A stretch of 64,000 nt of DNA from Apilactobacillus kunkeei. Lineage in GTDB: Bacteria > Bacillota > Bacilli > Lactobacillales > Lactobacillaceae. This document shows positions 62,664 to 64,000 of the stretch, piece after piece (the stretch's first letter is position 1; the number at the start of each line of letters is the position of its first letter). The notes under the pieces were generated by a model, which had not been told where the DNA came from, made no database searches, and saw only the letters and a list, made by a program, of their open reading frames with translations. The translations under genes and the position numbers were made by a program. The stretch spans positions 1-64,000 of the forward strand of contig NZ_JXDF01000031.1 in the NCBI RefSeq assembly GCF_001308195.1. Reading direction: 5' to 3'.

Positions 62664-63854
62664 TTTTTCAATCCATGGATTGTATGCTCCACCACTGACA
62701 CAGGCAAAGAAAATTCCCTTATCATCACTGGATAATTCGTTAACAACATCATGAATTTTTTGGGTGTCAATTTCGGCAATATGGTAGTAATTACCGTCTT
62801 TTTGAATGTCATAATCTGGTAGTTTTGATTCTAAATCCGCACTGGTTCTAACGACGTAATTCTTTTTCTTAGTGGTATTATCCAACGAAAATTCTTCGTT
62901 AAAATCACGTTTTAAGTGCACATTGTTGGCCTTTAAATCTAAGATATCTTGCACTAACGCGTGGGCAGTTGGAAATTCACCCGCACCTTGACCATTAAAG
63001 GTTAGTTTACCGATGGTTGTTCCACGTAAACCAACGAAATTGTAGTTATCATGAATTCCGGTTTCAATTTGTCCGGGAGTATATAAAGTTGGTTCCACCA
63101 CAAAATTAAAACTGTTGTTTTTCTTGAAACTACGACCTAGTAATTTCACGATTAAATTGTGTTTTTTGAAGTACTTAATATCCTCATCAGTAATGTTTCT
63201 AATCCCAAATTTTAATAGGTGGTCCCCTGGTTTAACAAAAGTGTTATATGCAATGTCCACACTAATACATAATTTATTTTCGATGTCGTATCCATCGATA
63301 TCTGAACTCGGATCGGCTTCTGCGTATCCTAAGTCTTGAGCATCTTTTAGGACTTTGTCGAAACTTTGCCCAGTCCTAGTCATAGTATCCAAAATGTAGT
63401 TACTAGTTCCGTTTAGGATTCCGTGAATTGAATCAATTTGGTCGATACGAAGTGCTCTCTCCAAATTAATAATCCAAGGAATTCCACCACCAACGGCTGA
63501 TTCAAAGTAGAACTTTACACCATTTTCTTCAGCGATTTCATCAAATTCCTTCAAGTTTCTCGCCACGACCGCTTTGTTAGCTGTCACAACGTTCTTGCCA
63601 TGTTTTAATGCATCGATGATCATTGTCTTAGCGGGTTCTAGTCCACCTATCACTTCCACGACTACATCGACTTCTTCATCATTTAAAATAGTTGCATAAT
63701 CATCCACAAATAATTCGTTTTGATCAACTTTTTCTGGACGAACAAATACATATTTAACTGATAAATCCTTTTCAAATGGATGCAAAGCGCTGTCTTGAAT
63801 AATCTTCAAAACTCCACTTCCGACGGTACCGTGACCTAAGATTGCAATTTTCAT
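62661..63854 (-). CDS. hom: Homoserine dehydrogenase
   Basis: The protein has 397 residues. The NAD(P)-binding loop is LGHGTVGSGV (about 6-15), followed by VVTANKAVVA, ESAVGGGIPWI and catalytic-domain LNGTSNYILDTM and YAEADPSSDIDGYDIENKL. It reduces aspartate semialdehyde to homoserine. It is shorter than Bacillus Hom (about 430), and I see no clear ACT regulatory domain at the C-terminus. It lies downstream of a cystathionine-type enzyme gene on the same strand, suggesting a methionine/cysteine unit. GGAGG precedes the ATG. Confidence 0.94.
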   Translation of the reverse strand: MKIAILGHGTVGSGVLKIIQDSALHPFEKDLSVKYVFVRPEKVDQNELFVDDYATILNDEEVDVVVEVIGGLEPAKTMIIDALKHGKNVVTANKAVVARNLKEFDEIAEENGVKFYFESAVGGGIPWIINLERALRIDQIDSIHGILNGTSNYILDTMTRTGQSFDKVLKDAQDLGYAEADPSSDIDGYDIENKLCISVDIAYNTFVKPGDHLLKFGIRNITDEDIKYFKKHNLIVKLLGRSFKKNNSFNFVVEPTLYTPGQIETGIHDNYNFVGLRGTTIGKLTFNGQGAGEFPTAHALVQDILDLKANNVHLKRDFNEEFSLDNTTKKKNYVVRTSADLESKLPDYDIQKDGNYYHIAEIDTQKIHDVVNELSSDDKGIFFACVSGGAYNPWIEK

Positions 63855-63916
63855 AGTGCAAGCCTCCTTTTTATACTTTGGCTTTATTATATCTTATTTC
63901 GCGGATTGTACCGTAT

Positions 63917-64000
63917 TTAATTTTTTGCCTTAGCAAATGCTTGCTCTAAATCTGCAATTAGGTCCTCTGGATCTTCTAATCCGACTGATAAACGAACTAG
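63917..64000 (-). CDS. Cystathionine gamma-synthase/lyase family, C-terminal end only
   Basis: The last 27 residues of a gene running off the window are visible: LVRLSVGLEDPEDLIADLEQ and then AFAKAKN, stop. This is the C-terminal signature of PLP-dependent Cys/Met metabolism enzymes (MetB, MetC, cystathionine gamma-lyase). It lies 62 nt upstream of hom on the same strand, fitting a methionine/cysteine pathway. Which member it is cannot be told from this piece. Confidence 0.85.
   Translation of the reverse strand, partial: LVRLSVGLEDPEDLIADLEQAFAKAKN

Overview
The window looks like chromosomal DNA of a low-GC, heterofermentative lactic acid bacterium (Lactobacillaceae). Supporting genes are malolactic enzyme with its MleR regulator, ClpL under a CtsR operator, RexAB-type AddA/AddB, manganese catalase, a PyrR-attenuated pyrFE pair and LPxTG surface proteins. 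A fructokinase next to a mannitol-2-dehydrogenase-like enzyme, together with an acetaldehyde dehydrogenase of the AdhE type that lacks the alcohol-dehydrogenase half, points to a fructophilic species such as Apilactobacillus. The genus is an inference from gene content and memory of the literature, not from a marker-gene comparison.

Layout. 1-5321: two serine-rich-repeat surface adhesins on the minus strand, the first cut by the window edge. 5467-8114: divergent mleR/mleS. 8175-9733: MetF-like reductase and small membrane proteins. 9779-14467: clpL with its CtsR box, then a glutamine-type ABC transporter (glnPQ). 14580-17835: MarR/MFS efflux pair and a YeiH-type transporter. 17870-21707: ALDH-only AdhE and an ABC exporter whose ATPase has no ATG/GTG/TTG start before its Walker A motif. 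21751-29045: addA/addB. 29404-32864: Mn-catalase, small ORFs, a PucR/CdaR-type regulator and an Lsm-like duplicated protein. 32900-35825: tandem duplicated amino-acid permeases that share an upstream inverted repeat. 36019-39499: small redox genes, an aldo/keto reductase and a purine permease.

39542-41586 is the most striking part: a complete retron. It has a sigma70-like promoter, a roughly 150-nt msr-msd RNA bounded by a perfect 11-bp inverted repeat (a1/a2), and a reverse transcriptase with the retron NAxxH, YADD and VTG motifs fused to a C-terminal TOPRIM-like domain. It lies between ordinary housekeeping genes and has very AT-rich codon use.

41669-45197: tandem CrcB fluoride channels, then fructokinase, mannitol dehydrogenase and a VOC protein. 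45247-47698: a TetR regulator in an operon with a divergent LepA-like GTPase. 47803-52453: a GH25 muramidase with a 204-residue tail free of acidic residues, a lipoprotein, a metal ABC transporter lacking a binding protein, and an SH3b-amidase. 52600-55388: three tandem small membrane paralogues facing an operon that encodes a fused XRE-HTH/ABC ATPase and its permease. 55590-64000: DMT and MFS transporters, pyrFE, cardiolipin synthase, a possible release-factor-like protein, homoserine dehydrogenase and the 3' end of a cystathionine gamma-synthase/lyase gene.

Most genes are separated by clear rho-independent hairpins, many shared by convergent genes. I saw no rRNA, tRNA, CRISPR array, insertion sequence or prophage gene.
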